DNA of 64,000 nucleotides from Aphrocallistes beatrix (Eukaryota; Porifera; Hexactinellida; Sceptrulophora; Aphrocallistidae): NCBI GenBank assembly GCA_963281255.1, contig OY725498.1, positions 62,001 to 126,000 of the forward strand, read 5' to 3'. Shown piece by piece: positions 61,101 to 64,000 of this stretch (position 1 is its first letter; each line of letters starts with the position of its first letter). The notes under the pieces were generated by a model. It saw only the letters and a program-made list of their open reading frames with translations, ran no database searches and was not told where the DNA came from. The position numbers and the translations under genes were made by a program.

Positions 61101-63609
61101 CAAAGAAACTAGGATTTCTGAACTTCGACACTTTTGACTTAGAAGAGTATGAGTACTACGAGGTAACAGTCATATCTATAAATAGATTTTGTTGTTGATA
61201 TTATTATTTGTTTTCGCTTAGAAAGTGGAGAATGGAGACTTCAATTGGATAATTCCAGGTGAATAATAGTGTAACCATAGTAACCGCTACATGCCGCTTA
61301 ACACCATGTTTTGTTTCATAGCAACGTGTTCTGGTTAAAATATGCAATGAAATGATGATTATTTGTCATTTTGGTAACGCACAGGCTAGTAGCGACATAG
61401 CCAATCAGATTTAATTGCATTACATTTCTGAGTGTCTAACCAGTTGCTATGTTACATCATGGAATTTGAAGTATAATACCAGTGCCAGCGAACCAATGAA
61501 CTTGCATCCTTGAGAAGGAATTAGAACTGGAACTCTGGGGTCTCAAGTGGGAAAAAAAAAAAGAATTAAATGAATAATCAATTTAATTTCAAGATAAGTA
61601 TGGCTCAAATACATTAAACATTTTGATAAGATTCTCTCTCTTATTTTTGCATTCCATATCTCCTCCACAGTAACCATGGTTAAGAAGTCAATGTAATCGA
61701 ATCTTCCCGACCCTAATTGCTATAAATAGCAGACGACACAATGCCACTTTAACTCTGCCACTCTTAGGGAAATTCCTGTCGTTCTGTGGACCACATAGCA
61801 AGAGCAAAATTGACAATGGTAAGTCCACCAATCAGATTCTAGGCAAATCAGCTCTAACTGCATTCCAATATGTGTATCCGTTGCTAGGCTACCCTCTCCA
61901 CTCCCCAGAGACATACTTCGCATACTTTCGGAAGCATTCCATCACTAACGTAGTGCGTCTCAACAGGAAGTTGTACGAGGCGCGTAGATTCACAGACGCC
62001 GGTTTTCAACACATCGATCTCTTCTTCACAGACGGAAGCACCCCCCCGGACACTATACTCTCGTGAGTGCCACTTTTCACACCTCTGTGACAGCGATGAG
62101 TTTACAATTTGTTTGTTTAGAGACTTCCTGAAAGTGGCGGAGAATGCGAAAGGTGGCATAGCTGTCCACTGTAAAGGTGAGTGGGGTTAAGCTAGCGCAG
62201 AGGTGTGGCTGCTATCTCTATTTTGATTGGCTGTTTTAGCTGGACTGGGGAGGACTGGTACGCTGATCTGCTGCTACATGATGAAGCACTACGGATTCAC
62301 TGCCACTGAGTCCATGGCCTGGCTACGGTGAGTTGGACCAGGGATAACTCTCTAAGCACTGAACCTCGTAATTAATTAATTAATTAAACTAATTATATTC
62401 CATGTGGACCAGGGATATAATCTTTGGTATCGATAAACTAAGTTGACTTAATTCATTGAAAGATGACGAAAAATTATGAATTATTCAATTAATGAATTAT
62501 TCAAAATCTCAAACATTAGTGCAGATTCTATGCCCAAAAGTGGTTAAAAGGTTCTCATGTTATATACCTCGAACATTGCGAGTCAGTTCCTAAGCGAAAT
62601 ATCAAATATTTTTTTCATTATTTTAGTTTCAAATTTTGAGTAATTCATTGATAATTCATTGATAATTCATGAATTAGTCTTAGGGATAAACCGACAAAAT
62701 GCTACTCATAAGTTCACATTATTGAAGAATGAGTAGAGTGTGGAAATCGTTCATTGGTCAGAAATCTATCACTGTCACTCGTGAAAATAAAATCCATTTT
62801 TTTTTTTTGACAAAACAGAACCAAAATATGTCAAGAAGTAACACTTCAAGATTTCTCAATATAATATGACTAATGGCACCATGGATTACAGATTCTATTT
62901 TTAGGATCTGCAGGCCTGGCTCTGTGATTGGTCCGCAGCAGATCTACCTCCTCGAGTAAGTTATCTCATCCCAGAATAGAACTCCTATAAATAGAATGTT
63001 ATGTGAGTCTGTGCAGGAAACAAGAATCCATGTGGAGGGACGGAGAGAGGGAAAGGAGAGACAACCAATCAACTGTCACGGAGCCTCTCTTGGAAGTGTC
63101 CCTGATGGATTGTGCCACCACAGAGAAATCAAATCGATTGGTTACTCGCTCTCAGAAGGTGCTACAACCCTCCGACACAATTAACACATCGCCACACCTA
63201 CCACTCAGTAGGACACATCGCGCATACCAGAGACCCGTTTCCGTCGTTGTGGAGAAGCTAGATGCCATAACACTAGGTACGAATAAAATATACTTACTCA
63301 AAAGAACAATTTCACACCTTGTGTTCTAAATTTAGAAAACAGCAGACATGGGAAGGTAGTGGGCAGGTCTAGCACTACTAGCTGTGTCCCAGCCCTCCAT
63401 CCCGACACCAAACCACTTCACACCTTCACCAAGCAAGAGACGCCTCCCACTCACTACGTTCTGCATCAAGACGAGAACGCAGCTCCGGCTAACTCAGGCC
63501 TGACTCAAGGAGACGAGCTGAACCGAATCAAGTACTCTCGCTGTCTCAAGAAGAGCGAATCAAACTCTGACTCTAAGCTACGCGCACTCAAACCCAACAA
63601 CCTCACACG
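58187..63609 (+). CDS. CDC14: CDC14 dual-specificity phosphatase (15 exons, 3' end outside window)
   Basis: Exons: 58187-58214, 59417-59507, 59567-59642, 60584-60676, 60840-60910, 60973-61039, 61100-61162, 61222-61258, 61768-61818, 61888-62062, 62121-62176, 62240-62327, 62905-62955, 63017-63276, 63336-63609. All are GT-AG with matching phases: 493 codons plus two bases, ending in donor GTGAGT. The N-terminal DSP-like domain ([35 protein letters not shown]) is followed by the catalytic domain. The signature HCKAGLGRTG gives Cys268 and Arg274 (CX5R); the FTDGSTPPD loop holds the general acid. [12 protein letters not shown] follows. The 63017-63609 exons code for the poorly conserved tail ([12 protein letters not shown]). 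CDC14 removes phosphate from CDK-type Ser-Pro sites in mitosis, cytokinesis, DNA repair and cilia. Very short exon 1 (28 bp) is supported by the split Asp codon. Confidence 0.95.
60052..60565 (-). mobile_element. Helitron-like repeat in CDC14 intron 3
   Basis: On the minus strand it starts TCCTTACTATTAAAATACTC after host A (T at 60566). It ends with hairpin GGCGGACAC-TTT-GTGTCCGCC and a CAAGCGAATCG-type terminus. It is intact compared with 51938-52409 and lies 18 bp from the exon 4 acceptor. Confidence 0.75.
60738..60756 (+). repeat. poly-G tract in CDC14 intron 4
   Basis: An uninterrupted run of G; its length is likely unstable or uncertain in the assembly. A quadruplex is possible. Confidence 0.8.
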
Positions 63610-64000
63610 GTGAGTCTATAAATAGATTGTGTCGCTGACTGATACTGAGGAACAACATATTTGCCAGCGGTCCCGATTTTTTCTTCTATTGAGCTAATTT
63701 TGACGAGTGTCTAGCTTTTACATGAAATTTCGCCATTTTGTCCCGCTTTTTTTTTGTTTCGATGCATAATACTTTTCTATTGCATCTCTATTTTATGATA
63801 GCTCAGGTTGGAATCTATGGTACCTATAAATAGATTGTGTCTTGTGCCACAATTTGGTGGCGGTGGTTATCAAGTTACGATTAAACCATTGAACCACAAG
63901 GTCATTTGAGTAAACTAAATCTCACGATTCTACGGATAATCTCAGAACAACAAAACCATCCATGGTTACGCAGTATAATAATCTCACAGCAGTCCCTATA
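63610..64000. other. CDC14 intron 15 start, with foldback-family sequence
   Basis: Begins with donor GTGAGTCTATAAATAG. From about 63860 the words AACCATTGAACCACAAGGTC, AATCTCACGATTCTACG and CATCCATGGTTAC match the arm of the foldback element at 32247-32745. No exon seen before the edge. Confidence 0.6.

Overview
Invertebrate metazoan genomic DNA. Genes are recognisable animal families (ADAMTS, CUL1, an ARHGAP20-like Rho regulator, ATP synthase inhibitor IF1, MTAP, CDC14) with spliceosomal introns, GC-richer exons in AT-rich flanks and many small DNA transposons. I cannot name the phylum from the sequence.

Layout. 1-2348: 3' part of an intronless ADAMTS gene (+). 2349-6376: gene-free. 6377-11425: complete CUL1 (+), 8 exons, 776 aa. 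12.6-38.8 kb: four large intronless genes (three -, one +) for ~1060-aa proteins that look like fusions of two HBL/Nhe/ClyA-type alpha-helical pore-forming-toxin modules plus a third, more variable helical module. The last two copies face away from each other in a ~15-kb imperfect palindrome centred near 31,480. 38.8-42.2 kb: repeats, a decayed extra copy of toxin-gene flank and a displaced CUL1 fragment. 42183-48389 (-): DH-PH-RA-RhoGAP gene of ARHGAP20 type, 5 exons seen. 50.7-57.8 kb (-): MTAP and IF1, disturbed by a tandem duplication of the MTAP last exon plus IF1. One IF1 copy is truncated, and a Crinkler-type nuclease/kinase-like ORF lies between the copies. 58187-63609 (+): CDC14 phosphatase, 15 exons, running off the right edge.

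The housekeeping genes are unrelated neighbours; only MTAP/IF1 (76 bp apart, same strand) look possibly co-transcribed, and MTAP/CDC14 share a 394-bp divergent intergenic region. The outstanding element is the toxin-like family. By eye, two of its members (B and C) differ at about 2% of residues across modules 1-2 but at 69 of roughly 256 residues in module 3, although the flanking coding sequence and 3' flank are again nearly identical. This constant/variable layout in a palindromic cluster suggests diversification of the C-terminal part with homogenisation elsewhere.

Mobile DNA includes TA-flanked MITEs with pogo/Tigger-like ends, hAT MITEs, Helitron-like repeats (starting TC, inserted 3' of A), foldback elements, and minisatellites that multiply a splice acceptor (CUL1) and a splice donor (ARHGAP20-like). 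Several insertions can be verified inside the window because the duplicated arms keep the empty site.
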